Below, piece by piece: positions 16,903-27,012 of a stretch of DNA of 64,000 nucleotides. The DNA is from Pedobacter segetis (GTDB lineage Bacteria; Bacteroidota; Bacteroidia; Sphingobacteriales; Sphingobacteriaceae), in assembly GCF_016623585.1 (NCBI RefSeq), contig NZ_JAEHFY010000001.1, positions 245,098-309,097 of the forward strand, read 5' to 3'. The notes below the pieces were generated by a model. The model was not told the origin of the DNA and made no database searches. It was given only the letters and a program-made list of their open reading frames with translations. A program made the position numbers and the translations under genes. Each line of letters begins with the position of its first letter. Position 1 is the stretch's first letter.

Positions 16903-17316
16903 ATGGAGCAAAATATTACACAAATATTAATCATAGATGATGATGAGATCAACAATTTCATTGCAGCAAAACTTATTGGGAAAGTACAGGAACATACGGT
17001 TGTAAATACCTGTCTTAACGGCTTAGAAGGGATTAATTACATCAAAGCCAAACTAAACGATGAAGCAAATTTCCCCGATATTATTTTTTTGGATATTAAT
17101 ATGCCGGTAATGAACGGGTGGGAATTTTTGGCGCTCTATGATCAATTAGACTCTCCATTAAAGAAAAAGGCATCCATATACATGCTTTCATCTTCGGTAT
17201 ATAACGAAGATATTGAAAAGGCTTCTGTTTATCCGGTGGTAAATAAATTTATCTCTAAACCTTTAACGGTAGAAAAAATAAAAGATTTATTTAGCGAGTT
17301 AAAAATCAACCCTTAA
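16903..17316 (+). CDS. Single-domain response regulator (CheY-like)
   Basis: 137 residues consisting of one receiver domain. The acidic pocket is IIDDDE (residues 10-15), the phospho-acceptor is Asp64 in IIFLDINMPVMNGWEF, the conserved Ser lies in YMLSSS and the Lys in FISKPL near residue 119. The stretch NMPVMNGWEFL is typical of Bacteroidota stand-alone receivers that work with hybrid histidine kinases. No output domain is present, so it must act by protein contact. No partner kinase lies next to it. Its 3' end overlaps the convergent MBL gene by 11 bases. Confidence 0.92.
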   Translation: MEQNITQILIIDDDEINNFIAAKLIGKVQEHTVVNTCLNGLEGINYIKAKLNDEANFPDIIFLDINMPVMNGWEFLALYDQLDSPLKKKASIYMLSSSVYNEDIEKASVYPVVNKFISKPLTVEKIKDLFSELKINP

Positions 17317-18082
17317 CCTCTTCAATAAAAATGGCATCCCCTTTTTTCAACACTTTTGAGATTGCCTTTGCTTTGGCGTGGTAAAACAAACAGATCCAAT
17401 TATTTAATATTGCTTTTTCCCCATATTCTGTCCTCAATTCCATCGCCTTTCTTCCGTCAAGGTCATATTTTGCAATAAATTTGCGCTGTAATTGCTCTGG
17501 TTCCGGAGCAATGTCGGCACCAAAAAACACCTGCTCTCCATCTTCTTGGATCAAAAAAACCTGATGAAATTGTGTATGGCCACCGGTTACCTCATAGCCG
17601 ATCCAATCATTAATTTTCCCATCGCCCTCTAAAAAATGAATTTGCCCAGATCTTTGCAAAACATCAAAAATCTCTGTTTTATACGATGTTGACTTCTTGC
17701 TGTATGCGGTTTCCCATTCGCCCCTTTGTATATAGTATTCGGCATTGGCAAAACTCACTTCTAGTTTGCCGCCCTTATCCAAAACCATCCCTCCGCTATG
17801 GTCATAATGTAAATGAGACATTAAAACCTTGGTTACATCACTAGGTTGATAACCCGCATTTATTATATTTTGATGTAAAATAGATGCCCCTTTCTCATCA
17901 TTATAGCCCAACCCGGTATCCAATAAAATCAAATCTTCTTTTGTTTCGACCAAAAAAGGCTGTATAAAAATGAAAAGAGAAGCCGGCCTATCGCTCGCTT
18001 TATCAACAAGGGGATCAAAAGGAATAAATTTTTTAGAGACATCTACAGAATAAGAGCCTTCATGTAAAGCGGTAACTTTCAA
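17306..18082 (-). CDS. MBL-fold metallo-hydrolase
   Basis: 258 residues with the metallo-beta-lactamase metal motif HLHYDH (about 93-98), LLDTGLGYND (about 54-63) before it, a GGHTQFHQ histidine motif (about 174-181), an FGAD acid near 195-198 and a C-terminal His in LFYHAKAKA. The layout resembles lactonase-like or glyoxalase II-like members, which hydrolyse lactones or thioesters; the substrate cannot be assigned. Single gene on the minus strand, convergent and overlapping with the response regulator. Confidence 0.82.
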   Translation of the reverse strand: MKVTALHEGSYSVDVSKKFIPFDPLVDKASDRPASLFIFIQPFLVETKEDLILLDTGLGYNDEKGASILHQNIINAGYQPSDVTKVLMSHLHYDHSGGMVLDKGGKLEVSFANAEYYIQRGEWETAYSKKSTSYKTEIFDVLQRSGQIHFLEGDGKINDWIGYEVTGGHTQFHQVFLIQEDGEQVFFGADIAPEPEQLQRKFIAKYDLDGRKAMELRTEYGEKAILNNWICLFYHAKAKAISKVLKKGDAIFIEEVKG

Positions 18083-18130
18083 ATCGATAAAATTATAATA
18101 GATAAATCCGTAAAATTTCTATGGCGATGC

Positions 18131-18163
18131 TTGTACCAACAAATCTTTTAAAATGTATATTTA
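18131..18163 (+). promoter_or_regulatory. Candidate promoter for recJ-lptB
   Basis: TTG at 18131-18133, 22-base spacer, TATATTTA at 18156-18163 (one mismatch to TAnnTTTG), 21 bases before the recJ ATG. Confidence 0.45.
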
Positions 18164-18184
18164 CGGGTGATTTAAAGCAAATAT

Positions 18185-19885
18185 ATGGAAAAAAGGTGGG
18201 TGAAGCAGGAAAAAGCAGATGCACAAAAGGTAGAAAAACTATCAAAAGAATTAAAAGTAAGTAAAATTTTAGCAGGGATGATGATAAGAAGAGGGTTAGA
18301 ATCTTTTAATGAGGCTAAAAACTTTTTCAGGCCAAACATCCTCCATCTTCATGATCCTTTTTTGATGAAAGATATGCCAGGGGCAATCACCCGGATTGAA
18401 AAAGCCATCAAAAACAAAGAAAATATTTTGATTTATGGGGATTATGATGTTGATGGAACCACTTCTGTTGCGCTTACTTATAGTTTTTTCAAAAACCTAC
18501 ATCCACAGATAGATTATTATATCCCCGATAGATACAAAGAAGGCTACGGGATTTCTACACAAGGCATAGATTACGCATCAGATAATGCCATAACCTTGAT
18601 TATTGCCCTAGATTGTGGCATAAAATCTGTTGATAAGGTGGATTATGCAAAAGAAAAAGGGATAGATTTTATCATTTGCGATCATCATTTACCAGGAGAT
18701 GAGCTGCCCTCCGCCGTCGCGGTTTTAGACCCAAAGAGAAAAGACTGTGATTATCCTTATAAAGAACTTTCTGGCTGTGGCTTGGGGTTTAAATTAATTC
18801 AGGCTTACGCCGATAAGAACAACATCGGTTTTAGCGAGATAGAGAAATATTTGGATTTAGTAGTGGTAAGCATCGCGTCTGATATTGTGCCAATTACCGG
18901 CGAAAACCGAGTTTTGGCGTATTATGGATTGCGAAAACTGAATGAAAACCCTTGCAAAGGATTTAAGGCGTTAAAAGAATTGTCTGGCAAAAAGGATGAT
19001 TTTACCATTACCGATATTGTATTTTCTATTGGCCCAAGAATTAATGCCGCCGGTAGGATAGATGATGCCAAGAACGCCGTAAAATTACTGATTGCAGATT
19101 CTGTTGAAAGCGCAGAAGATGCAGGTTTCATCGTTAACCTAAAAAATGACGAACGCCGTGATTTTGATGTAAACATTACAGAACAAGCTTTGGGCATGAT
19201 ATTAAATTCCCCAGAAATGGAATCTATGAAATCTACGGTGGTATATCATCAAAGTTGGCATAAAGGCGTTATTGGCATTGTTGCCTCCCGTTTAACAGAG
19301 AAATATTACCGCCCAACCGTTGTTTTAACACAATCTAACGGTTATGTTGCAGGCTCGGCAAGATCTGTTTTAGGATATGATCTTTATGAGGCATTGTGTG
19401 AATGTAGCGATTTATTAGAACAATTTGGCGGCCACAAATATGCGGCAGGTTTAACCATGAAAACAGAAAATGTCCCTGCTTTTATCAAAAGATTTGAAGA
19501 GGTTGTTTGCGCCACAATTACAGATGATTTGCTGACCCAAGAATTATTGATCGAAGATGAAATACTTTTAGCAGATATTGATGCAAAGTTTTTTAGGATA
19601 TTGCAGCAGTTTTCGCCTTTTGGCCCTCAAAATATGTCGCCTATTTTTATGAGCAGAAATGTATCTTCGTACGGTTACGGCAACATTGTTGGTAATAACC
19701 ATTTAAAAATGACGGTTAAACAACCCAATAGCCCAATTTTTAATACCATCGCATTTGGTTTGGGCCAATACTTAGAAGAGGTAAATATGGGCAAGCCCTT
19801 TGATATTTGTTATACAATTGATCAAAACATCTATAAAGAAAAAAAAACCATACAATTAAACATCAAAGGCATTAAAACATATTAA
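18185..19885 (+). CDS. recJ: Single-stranded-DNA-specific exonuclease RecJ
   Basis: 566 residues, normal length. DHH-family motifs are intact: [14 protein letters not shown] (about 88-101), ALDCGIKS (about 139-146), [13 protein letters not shown] (about 161-173) and later [10 protein letters not shown] (about 284-293). The DHHA1 part includes [11 protein letters not shown] (about 417-427). RecJ degrades single-stranded DNA 5' to 3' in recombination and mismatch or base-excision repair. lptB follows after four bases, so the two are probably co-transcribed. Confidence 0.96.
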   Translation: MEKRWVKQEKADAQKVEKLSKELKVSKILAGMMIRRGLESFNEAKNFFRPNILHLHDPFLMKDMPGAITRIEKAIKNKENILIYGDYDVDGTTSVALTYSFFKNLHPQIDYYIPDRYKEGYGISTQGIDYASDNAITLIIALDCGIKSVDKVDYAKEKGIDFIICDHHLPGDELPSAVAVLDPKRKDCDYPYKELSGCGLGFKLIQAYADKNNIGFSEIEKYLDLVVVSIASDIVPITGENRVLAYYGLRKLNENPCKGFKALKELSGKKDDFTITDIVFSIGPRINAAGRIDDAKNAVKLLIADSVESAEDAGFIVNLKNDERRDFDVNITEQALGMILNSPEMESMKSTVVYHQSWHKGVIGIVASRLTEKYYRPTVVLTQSNGYVAGSARSVLGYDLYEALCECSDLLEQFGGHKYAAGLTMKTENVPAFIKRFEEVVCATITDDLLTQELLIEDEILLADIDAKFFRILQQFSPFGPQNMSPIFMSRNVSSYGYGNIVGNNHLKMTVKQPNSPIFNTIAFGLGQYLEEVNMGKPFDICYTIDQNIYKEKKTIQLNIKGIKTY

Positions 19886-19889
19886 TCAG

Positions 19890-20624
19890 ATGATTTTAAA
19901 AGCAGAAAACCTCATAAAAAAATATAAACAAAGGGTTGTTGTAAACAATGTTTCTTTCCATGTTAACCAAGGAGAGATTGTTGGTCTTTTGGGCCCGAAC
20001 GGTGCGGGGAAAACAACTTCTTTTTATATGATCGTAGGTTTGATACGTCCAAACGAAGGCAAGGTTTTCTTAGATGATGAGGAAATCACAGAATTTCCGA
20101 TGTATAAAAGGGCGCAAAAAGGAATCGGTTATTTAGCACAAGAAGCCTCGGTTTTTAGAAAATTGAGCGTAGAAGACAACATTATGGCTGTTTTGGAAAT
20201 GTCAAAGCTCTCTAACGAAGAACAAAAAGATAAATTAGAGACCTTAATAGACGAGTTTAGCCTAAACAAAGTGAGAAAGAACAGGGGCGATCTTCTTTCG
20301 GGCGGCGAGAGAAGAAGAACAGAAATAGCCCGGGCTTTGGCAGCAGACCCTAGTTTTATTTTACTAGACGAACCTTTTGCCGGCGTAGATCCAATTGCGG
20401 TAGAAGAAATACAAATGATCGTTGCCCGTTTAAAACATAGAAATATCGGGATATTGATTACAGATCACAACGTTAACGAAACACTTTCCATTACAGATAG
20501 GGCTTATCTTTTGGCAGAAGGAAACATTATGTTAACGGGCACCCCACAAGAAATTGCTGATGACGAAATGGCCAGAAAGTTTTACCTAGGCCAGCATTTT
20601 GAGTTAAAGATCAAGAGGTTTTAG
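19890..20624 (+). CDS. lptB: LPS export ABC transporter ATP-binding protein
   Basis: 244 residues of one ABC ATPase domain. Walker A is GPNGAGKTT (about 35-43), the Q-loop region contains [14 protein letters not shown] as in LptB, the signature is LSGGERRR (about 140-147), Walker [14 protein letters not shown] (about 160-172), and the H-loop TDHNVNETL (about 194-202). The [12 protein letters not shown] and DHNVxETL sequences separate LptB from other ABC ATPases. It powers LptFG-mediated extraction of lipopolysaccharide from the inner membrane; lptF/lptG are not in the window. Confidence 0.93.
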   Translation: MILKAENLIKKYKQRVVVNNVSFHVNQGEIVGLLGPNGAGKTTSFYMIVGLIRPNEGKVFLDDEEITEFPMYKRAQKGIGYLAQEASVFRKLSVEDNIMAVLEMSKLSNEEQKDKLETLIDEFSLNKVRKNRGDLLSGGERRRTEIARALAADPSFILLDEPFAGVDPIAVEEIQMIVARLKHRNIGILITDHNVNETLSITDRAYLLAEGNIMLTGTPQEIADDEMARKFYLGQHFELKIKRF

Positions 20625-20807
20625 GTTTTATAAAAGCGTTCATTGGTCATTGATCATTAGTTCATTAGGTATAGTTTGGGGGAAACATTAAACTATAAAT
20701 AACTAAAATTTAACATAATTATTAATGAACCGATGACTGATAAACTAATAGCAAGCCACGCAAACACCAATAAACCAATGTCTAAAAAAACTATTGATTA
20801 AAAACAA

Positions 20808-22319
20808 ATGACCATCGTAAACTCCTTCTTAAACTGGTACATGAAAAAGCGGATGCACCAGATCGCACTTTTTATGAAATATCCAGAAGAAGTGCAAGAA
20901 GAATGGTTTGGTTGTTTAATAAACGATGCAATTGGATCAGAATGGGGTAAAAGGTATGATTACCGTTCCATAGAAAATGCCAACCAATTTAAAGAAAGAA
21001 TCCCTGTACAAAACTACGAATCGCTTAAGCCCTACATAGAGCGCATGCTTAAGGGCGAGCAAAATTTGCTTTGGCCCTCAGAGATCAAATGGTTTGCAAA
21101 ATCATCAGGCACAACCAGCGATCGCAGCAAATTTATCCCAGTTAGCCAAGAGTCTTTAGAAGAGTGCCATTTTAAAGGCGGTAAAGATATGTTGGCCATT
21201 TATTGCAACAATAGGCCAGACGCCAAAATGTTTACCGGCAAAAGTTTGGTGTTGGGGGGCAGCCATCAAATAAACCAGCTAAGTCCCGATTCCTTTTACG
21301 GCGATCTTTCTGCCGTAATCATCAAAAACCTGCCTTTTTGGGCAGAAATGTTGCGCACTCCAGATATGTCTATCGCTTTGATGGATAATTATGAAGAGAA
21401 AATCGAGAAGATGGCACATGCCACCATCCAAGAAAACGTAACCAATATTGCAGGTGTGCCAACATGGACCATCGTTTTGGCAAAACGGATCTTAGAAATA
21501 ACAGGCAAAAAAAATCTTTTAGAAGTTTGGCCCAACTTAGAGCTTTACGTTCATGGGGCGGTAAACTTTGAACCTTACCGCGAACAGTTCAATCGCCTTG
21601 CGCCAAAAGAAGACATGTACTATCTCGAAACTTACAATGCTTCTGAGGGGTTTTTCGGCATACAAGATCAAAGCGATTCCCCTGATCTGTTATTGATGCT
21701 AGATTATGGGATTTATTATGAATTTATCCCAATGGAAGAATTTGACAAAGAATTTCCCATCACGGTTTCTTTGGGCGAAGTAGAACTGGAAAAAAACTAT
21801 GCAATCGTTATCTCTACCAATGCAGGCCTATGGCGTTATATGATCGGCGATACCGTAAAGTTTACCTCAAAATCTCCTTATCGTTTAAGGATAACAGGCC
21901 GCACAAAACATTTTATCAATGCTTTTGGTGAAGAAGTAATTATAGATAATGCAGAAAAAGCTTTAAATAAGGCTTGCGCCGATACAGGGGCACAAATAAA
22001 AGATTATACAGCTTGCCCAATTTATTTTGACAAACAAGAACCCGGCGCACATGAATGGATCATTGAGTTTGAAAAAAAACCCAAAGAATTTGAACGTTTT
22101 GTTGATATTTTGGATAATACTTTACGTGAGGTAAACTCAGATTATGATGCCAAACGCTTTAAAGATATGGCGTTAAAACGGCCAAAAGTTCACATCGCAC
22201 CTCAACATTTATTTTACGATTGGTTAAAAGCTAAAGGAAAACTTGGCGGGCAGCATAAAGTACCACGTTTAGCAAATGAGCGTAAATACGTTGATGAACT
22301 TTTAAAAATGATGAATTAA
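20808..22319 (+). CDS. GH3 auxin-responsive promoter family protein
   Basis: 503 residues matching the bacterial GH3 family, acyl-adenylate-forming enzymes related to plant auxin-conjugating GH3 proteins. Recognisable points are the adenylation motif SSGTTSDRSKFIPVS (about 102-116), LETYNASEGFFGIQD (about 276-290), and GLWRYMIGDTVKFTS (about 345-359) with the ATP-binding Asp. The family should activate a carboxylate with ATP and couple it to an amine; the substrate in Bacteroidota is unknown. A small lipoprotein gene follows after 12 bases. The 183 bases upstream hold degenerate TCATTGATCATTAG-type repeats and no clear promoter. Confidence 0.88.
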   Translation: MTIVNSFLNWYMKKRMHQIALFMKYPEEVQEEWFGCLINDAIGSEWGKRYDYRSIENANQFKERIPVQNYESLKPYIERMLKGEQNLLWPSEIKWFAKSSGTTSDRSKFIPVSQESLEECHFKGGKDMLAIYCNNRPDAKMFTGKSLVLGGSHQINQLSPDSFYGDLSAVIIKNLPFWAEMLRTPDMSIALMDNYEEKIEKMAHATIQENVTNIAGVPTWTIVLAKRILEITGKKNLLEVWPNLELYVHGAVNFEPYREQFNRLAPKEDMYYLETYNASEGFFGIQDQSDSPDLLLMLDYGIYYEFIPMEEFDKEFPITVSLGEVELEKNYAIVISTNAGLWRYMIGDTVKFTSKSPYRLRITGRTKHFINAFGEEVIIDNAEKALNKACADTGAQIKDYTACPIYFDKQEPGAHEWIIEFEKKPKEFERFVDILDNTLREVNSDYDAKRFKDMALKRPKVHIAPQHLFYDWLKAKGKLGGQHKVPRLANERKYVDELLKMMN

Positions 22320-22331
22320 CTTTTTGCAAGA

Positions 22332-23255
22332 ATGCTTTTTAAAAAACAGTTTCTCTTTGTTTATGCCTTGCTGGCTTTGGTTGCCTGCAACCAAAAAAAC
22401 CCAAAGCAAAACCCAAAAGACAGAAAATTCCAGTTTGAGCAGATCAAGAACATAAAATACTATGAAGTAAGGCGAACTTTCGCCAACGGTATCGCATTTA
22501 ACGAAATAGGTTTCCAACAAAAACCAGAATGGGAAATACGCTTTTTATCAGACACAACCGTACAGGCATATAGCCCAACCATCAATAAGATGCTAAATTT
22601 CGATTTAATTTTTAGTCATGAAGGCGTTTATAATTTTGCCAGAGAATGGTTTAGGGTAAAAAGCATCAGTAAAGATAGTTTGCTGTTGCAGCGCCTAGAG
22701 GTTAACGCAAAACGCATTGCAAACGATGTCCGTTCAGAGGTTTTTATGAAATTTTACTCAGAAGCGTACATCAAAAAACTAAAAACCACCGTTAATGAAT
22801 TAAGAAAACCCAGAAAAACCGACAGTATTTATGTGCAAGAAAGAGCAAGGCTTATCAACACAAATATTTACGATAGCACCAAATTCTTTGCAGCCACACA
22901 CCCCGTACAATTCGTTTCTAAGAGTAAAATCATCAGCATAAAAAAAGTTTCTGTAGTTAGTGATTTAGAGAACAAAACCGCTTCTTACGATTATCTATAC
23001 CCAGAATACGAAGTAAATATAAATCCCGCATACAAAGATTTTGTTCATACCATATCTGCTATTGTAGATCAAAAAGGGAATATCTTTGTTTATAAATTTA
23101 CCGCTACAGATGATTATCGAGAAAACAGAAAGAAAGTTTTACAAGGTATTTTAGATGTTTATCTCAAAAAACTGGTAAAAATAAAGCCCGGCAGTACGCT
23201 AGGCTTCGATCACAGTTCTGTAATTGTATTAGATCTAATAGGCAAAAGCAACTAG
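22332..23255 (+). CDS. Putative lipoprotein of unknown function
   Basis: 307 residues. N-terminal lipoprotein signal: MLFKKQFLFVYALLALVAC with lipobox LVAC, Cys at about 19. The mature part is charged and soluble; I recognise no domain. It includes a central basic helix (about 130-170) and a C-terminal segment with DYLYPEYEVNINPAYKDF. The C-terminal third with a predicted beta pattern may resemble TonB-C-like folds, but there is no motif to prove it. It follows the GH3 gene by 12 bases and its stop overlaps the convergent YtxH-like gene by four bases. Confidence 0.65.
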   Translation: MLFKKQFLFVYALLALVACNQKNPKQNPKDRKFQFEQIKNIKYYEVRRTFANGIAFNEIGFQQKPEWEIRFLSDTTVQAYSPTINKMLNFDLIFSHEGVYNFAREWFRVKSISKDSLLLQRLEVNAKRIANDVRSEVFMKFYSEAYIKKLKTTVNELRKPRKTDSIYVQERARLINTNIYDSTKFFAATHPVQFVSKSKIISIKKVSVVSDLENKTASYDYLYPEYEVNINPAYKDFVHTISAIVDQKGNIFVYKFTATDDYRENRKKVLQGILDVYLKKLVKIKPGSTLGFDHSSVIVLDLIGKSN

Positions 23256-23539
23256 CTTACCCTTTCTGCTTGTTTTTTGGCCGTTTCTGCTAACTGAGAA
23301 GATATTTCTGAGGCTTTACTCATAATTTTTGAAGATGCTTCTGTGGCTTGGCTCACTAATTTAGAAGATTGGTCCAAGGCCGTTTCTTTAGCTTTATCGC
23401 TAAAATCCTTTACGGCATCAAGTATATCGCTAAATTGTTGCTTTCCGTTCTCGTTGGTCATAAAATAATACACCGCCGCACCGGCAGCAACGCCTAATAT
23501 TAAGCCCAAAGTTATTTTTGATTTTGTTGATTTCTCCAT
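23252..23539 (-). CDS. YtxH-like small membrane protein
   Basis: Start chosen at the ATG beginning MEKSTKSKITLGLILG (95 residues); a longer frame reaching 23674 adds a non-family-like leader. One membrane helix (about 9-27, LGLILGVAAGAAVYYF) is followed by a long amphipathic, Ala/Ser/Lys-rich helix with repeated ATEASSKIMSKASEIS pattern, typical of YtxH or gas-vesicle-like stress proteins. The family is often induced by general stress; function is otherwise unknown. Confidence 0.7.
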   Translation of the reverse strand: MEKSTKSKITLGLILGVAAGAAVYYFMTNENGKQQFSDILDAVKDFSDKAKETALDQSSKLVSQATEASSKIMSKASEISSQLAETAKKQAERVS

Positions 23540-23905
23540 GATGATTAAATTTTTTGTTATAAACCTAAATAAGCCAATACCTTGCCAAAACCTAAATTCC
23601 AGTACCAAGGCGGTAAAAATTTTTAGAAAAGCAAAACCCATGCTCAAAACTCCCGATAGTCGGGTCGTCCGCACTCGCTTTTTTAATGAAGAAAAATCAT
23701 TAAAAAGAGCTCAAACAAATGCTCCCACCCCGTTTATTTAACCATGGTAATTTCAAAATAACTCAAACTTTCTTCTTAAATATCCAAGGGCTTTTTTTTG
23801 ACAATCAGTATTTAAAGTTAATTACTTTGATTTTCAAACTTTCTCTGGGGCCTTAATTTAGCTGGCAAATCGCTTCGCGGCCTTTTACCTTCAGCGCATT
23901 TTATA
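23540..23905. other. Intergenic region between YtxH-like gene and trhO
   Basis: About 370 non-coding bases. A short hairpin CCCGATAGTCGGG lies near 23650 and a degenerate GTCCGCACTCGC-like segment follows. Otherwise nothing recognisable until the candidate trhO promoter. Confidence 0.4.
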
Positions 23906-23913
23906 TATATTTG
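23906..23913 (+). promoter_or_regulatory. Candidate -7 element for trhO
   Basis: TATATTTG followed by C, 39 bases before the ATG at 23953; no clear -33 TTG. Confidence 0.4.
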
Positions 23914-23952
23914 CCACTCATTTAACACTGTTTACAGCAGTATCAATGAGTT

Positions 23953-24882
23953 ATGAAAGCATACCAAACACTCCTTTATTATTGCTATAGCCACATCCAG
24001 GATGCAGAGCAATACGCAGCACAACACCTTAAATTTTGTAAATCTTTAGGCTTAACAGGCCGGATAATTATAGCAGACGAGGGCATTAACGGAACGGTTT
24101 CTGGCAAAGCCGACGCTTGTAAAACCTATATGGATTATTTACATGCCGATACAAGGTTTGCCGCAATAGAATTTAAGATTGATGAGGTTGATGAACCTTC
24201 GTTCATCAAGATGCACTGCCGTTACAAATCAGAGATCGTGTATTCGGGTTTAAAAGACCCTTCTTTTATTGACCCTACCAAAGAAACCGGGAAGCATTTG
24301 GAGCCAAAGGAATTTGCCGAAATGATCGATCAGAAAGATGTGGTAATTTTGGATGTCCGCTCCAATTATGAGCACAGCATGGGCAAATTTAAAAATGCGG
24401 TTACTTTAGATATAGATAATTTTAGGGATTTCCCGGCAATGATAAACAAGCTGGCCCAATACAAAGATAAAAAGATTCTCACTTATTGTACCGGGGGGAT
24501 AAAATGCGAAAAAGCCTCTGCTTTACTATTGAAAGAGGGTTTTAAAGATGTTTATCAATTGCATGGAGGTATCATCAAATACGGAAAAGAAGCAGACGGG
24601 AAAGATTTTGAAGGGAAATGCTACGTTTTTGATAACCGTATCGCAGTTGATGTAAACAAGGTTAATCCCGTGGTTATCTCTACTTGCAGAAACTGCGGTA
24701 AAACAACCACCAAGATGATCAACTGTGCCAATCCAGAATGTAACGAGCATTTTACCCAATGTGATGATTGTGGAACCGCACTTGATGGCGCTTGTTCAGA
24801 AAACTGTAAGGCACACCCAAGAAAAAGACCTTATGATGGTACGGGATATTATGTAAAGGTGCCTCAGCCCGTTCTCAAATAG
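23953..24882 (+). CDS. trhO: tRNA uridine(34) hydroxylase / rhodanese-related protein
   Basis: 309 residues, standard for the TrhO (YceA) family. N-terminal acylphosphatase-like domain includes RIIIADEGINGTVSG (about 37-51); the central rhodanese domain carries DVRSNYEHSMG (about 133-143) and the active-site loop CTGGIKCEKAS (about 179-189) with the catalytic Cys. A C-terminal Cys-rich segment (CRNCGK, CANPEC, CDDCG, CSENC) probably binds zinc. The enzyme makes 5-hydroxyuridine at tRNA position 34 using oxygen. A terminator follows at 24891. Confidence 0.93.
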   Translation: MKAYQTLLYYCYSHIQDAEQYAAQHLKFCKSLGLTGRIIIADEGINGTVSGKADACKTYMDYLHADTRFAAIEFKIDEVDEPSFIKMHCRYKSEIVYSGLKDPSFIDPTKETGKHLEPKEFAEMIDQKDVVILDVRSNYEHSMGKFKNAVTLDIDNFRDFPAMINKLAQYKDKKILTYCTGGIKCEKASALLLKEGFKDVYQLHGGIIKYGKEADGKDFEGKCYVFDNRIAVDVNKVNPVVISTCRNCGKTTTKMINCANPECNEHFTQCDDCGTALDGACSENCKAHPRKRPYDGTGYYVKVPQPVLK

Positions 24883-24890
24883 TAAAGAGA

Positions 24891-24915
24891 GGCTGCTAGT
24901 GCAGCCCTTCTTTAT
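24891..24915 (+). terminator. Intrinsic terminator after trhO
   Basis: Perfect stem GGCTGC / GCAGCC with loop TAGT, followed by CTTCTTTATTT; starts nine bases after the trhO stop and separates it from the convergent PspC gene. Confidence 0.8.
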
Positions 24916-24921
24916 TTACGG

Positions 24922-26565
24922 TCAATTAAAAAGCACCTCATTATTTAAAGGCTCCTTAATATCGTTCTCCTCATTATACTGTTTTTCCCTTTCTATGGCG
25001 TTGGCCGATTTTTTGCAACTAAAACCCTCTTTTGTAGCCCTCACTAAAATATATTTGCTTTCCCCGTCCTCAATGCAATCATTCATTTGATTTCTGAAAA
25101 AGTGCCTTGCCAAATCCCTATCTATATATAAAACACTATTTACCGGAATGTTTAATTTAATATTAACCTCTTGATCTCGCCACAGGCTCTGCCCTTTTAA
25201 ACCAGATTGATAATCAAAAGTGATTAAAGAATCTTTTTGAAACAGATAGTATTCGATATCATGAGCGCTTTTAATGGCCGCATCAAAATTTCTTCCCCTG
25301 GCAGAATAAGTTTTAATCAAAGAGGGCAAATCATTGTCGGCAATTTTTAAACTGATATTTACCCTGTTTGGTGTGTCAAAATCCTTGTCGTTTCTGGTTA
25401 TGGTTACAATTCTATCACTTCCGTTGATGTTAGAGATATCCTCTTGTAATGTGCGCTCTTCGCCCCCTTGTAAGTAATAAACCTTATTAGGGTTGTTTTT
25501 TAAACCGATAGATTCGCTGTAACTGGCTTGTTCTTTAAAATCAGTTGCGTTTTTGGCAATAAAGAAAATGCCGGTTCCCAAAGCTAAAATCCAAATCATC
25601 AACATACTAAAACTAACAGATTTGGAAACCTTATGATTATTAAAGAAAACTCTAAGGGTAAAAATTATCAATCCTAAAAGGGGGATAAATACAACTAGAA
25701 AGGCAGAAACAAAAATTACTGGTCTCAAAGTTTCTCTTAAAGCATTTAGAGGGTATATGGTGTTTATATCAGCACTTCCAGCGTACCCTAAAAAGATTAA
25801 TAGGGCAACAAAGGCAGAAATTAAAACGATACTGGCAAAAACTATGATAAAAAAACCAATTACTTTTATGATTATTTTACCTGTTGTACCCGCAAATTTT
25901 AATAATTGTGAAATTACATCTCTGATAAAAGAGCCTAAACGATTTAGGCCGGGTCTCGCATTATTAGTTGCGTTGATAAAATTACTTTTCACGGCGTTCA
26001 ACTCTTCCTCCACATTCTTTTGGAAAGATTGAAGGTTGATTTTTTCTCCTTTCATTTCCATTCTCTCTGTTCTGGTGCCAGCTTTAGGGATCAGCACCCA
26101 AAATATGATATAAGGGATTAGCCCAAAGCCATAAAAAACGAATAATATAAAAAACGCGACCCTTATCCATCTCGCCTCAATATCGAAGTAATGACCAATC
26201 CCAGCGCAAACGCCGCCGATTACCCGATCATCCATATCTCTAAAAAGTTTTCTCTCTCTTAAACTCCTCGCGTCTATGGGTTGCTTTTCTGTTTCCTCCT
26301 CTGTCTCAAAATCAGCCGGGTTGCCCATCCTAGAGGTAACCAAAGCTACATCACCGATCACTATAACCTGCTTTGAATCTGCGATCAATAAATCATTAAA
26401 CATTTCTGCAACCCTATTTTCTATATCGGTAATGATTTCAAAATTATCCCGATAGGACGCAAAATGCCTTTTCACATCGTTGATGTAATTTTTAAGAGCT
26501 TCATAGGCATCTTCTTCAATATGAAAAATAACCCCGCTTATATTGATGATGATAGTTTTGTTCAT
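24922..26565 (-). CDS. PspC domain-containing membrane protein
   Basis: 547 residues. An N-terminal region of about 100 residues (MNKTIIINISGVIFHIEEDA) is typical of Bacteroidota PspC proteins. The PspC domain follows at about 110-170: RKLFRDMDDRVIGGVCAG, GIGHYFDIEARWIRVAF, then LIPYIIFWVLIPKA. Four further hydrophobic helices lie at about 225-345 and a periplasmic C-terminal domain at about 350-510. PspC-type proteins sense envelope stress in the inner membrane. It is preceded by a PadR-type regulator gene 11 bases away, an arrangement in which the regulator is likely to control the pair. Confidence 0.87.
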   Translation of the reverse strand: MNKTIIINISGVIFHIEEDAYEALKNYINDVKRHFASYRDNFEIITDIENRVAEMFNDLLIADSKQVIVIGDVALVTSRMGNPADFETEEETEKQPIDARSLRERKLFRDMDDRVIGGVCAGIGHYFDIEARWIRVAFFILFVFYGFGLIPYIIFWVLIPKAGTRTERMEMKGEKINLQSFQKNVEEELNAVKSNFINATNNARPGLNRLGSFIRDVISQLLKFAGTTGKIIIKVIGFFIIVFASIVLISAFVALLIFLGYAGSADINTIYPLNALRETLRPVIFVSAFLVVFIPLLGLIIFTLRVFFNNHKVSKSVSFSMLMIWILALGTGIFFIAKNATDFKEQASYSESIGLKNNPNKVYYLQGGEERTLQEDISNINGSDRIVTITRNDKDFDTPNRVNISLKIADNDLPSLIKTYSARGRNFDAAIKSAHDIEYYLFQKDSLITFDYQSGLKGQSLWRDQEVNIKLNIPVNSVLYIDRDLARHFFRNQMNDCIEDGESKYILVRATKEGFSCKKSANAIEREKQYNEENDIKEPLNNEVLFN

Positions 26566-26576
26566 GGTTAAAATCT

Positions 26577-26921
26577 TTAGTTTTTGTTAAGGTTCCTTTT
26601 TTTGATGGTTGATTCTATGGCATAAGATAAATCTGCCCATGTTAGGTCTAATTGGTTTAGCACCGTTGTACCGGCTTCAGATAAAGAATAATATTTTCTG
26701 GGCGGCCCAGATGTTGACTCTTGCCAATTGTATGTTAAAAGCCCATTATTTTTTAACCGGGTAAGCAAAGGATACAAAGTGCCCTCTACCACAAGTAGCT
26801 TTGCCGCCTTTAGTTCTTCGATAATATCCGAAGCATATATTTCTCCTCTGGATATGATAGAAAGGATGCAATATTCTAAAATGCCCTTCCTCATCTGCGT
26901 TTGTGTATTATCCGAAATCAT
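26577..26921 (-). CDS. PadR family transcriptional regulator
   Basis: Start at ATG 26921 (MISDNTQTQMRKGILEYC), which gives 114 residues; the longer frame begins inside the promoter. The winged helix is clear: QMRKGILEYCILSII, VEGTLYPLLTRLKNNGLL (about 49-66) and GPPRKYYSLSEAG (about 77-89), the PadR wing. This short form lacks the C-terminal dimerisation domain of VirR-like PadR proteins and is the type often paired with membrane proteins. It is co-transcribed with the PspC gene and likely autoregulated. Confidence 0.92.
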   Translation of the reverse strand: MISDNTQTQMRKGILEYCILSIISRGEIYASDIIEELKAAKLLVVEGTLYPLLTRLKNNGLLTYNWQESTSGPPRKYYSLSEAGTTVLNQLDLTWADLSYAIESTIKKRNLNKN

Positions 26922-26925
26922 ATTG

Positions 26926-26957
26926 CAAAGATATATGTAATATTTGGTATTATGCAA
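26926..26957 (-). promoter_or_regulatory. Predicted promoter of padR-pspC
   Basis: On the minus strand TTG (26955-26957), 21-base spacer, TATCTTTG (26926-26933): a full match to the Bacteroidota consensus. Only four bases separate the -7 element from the ATG at 26921, so the leader is minimal. Confidence 0.65.
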
Positions 26958-27012
26958 TACAAAGTACTAAAAAAATTAAAATTTGATAAAATCAATCAAC
27001 TAGGGGGCAATT

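Noticed and set aside
20640..20780. Possible small RNA or promoter in the lptB-GH3 gap
   Set aside because: Only degenerate TCATTGATCATTAG-like and inverse segments; no terminator or promoter pair convincing enough.
23540..23674. N-terminal extension of the YtxH-like gene
   Set aside because: The added 45 residues precede a normal YtxH start with a membrane helix and have no family character.
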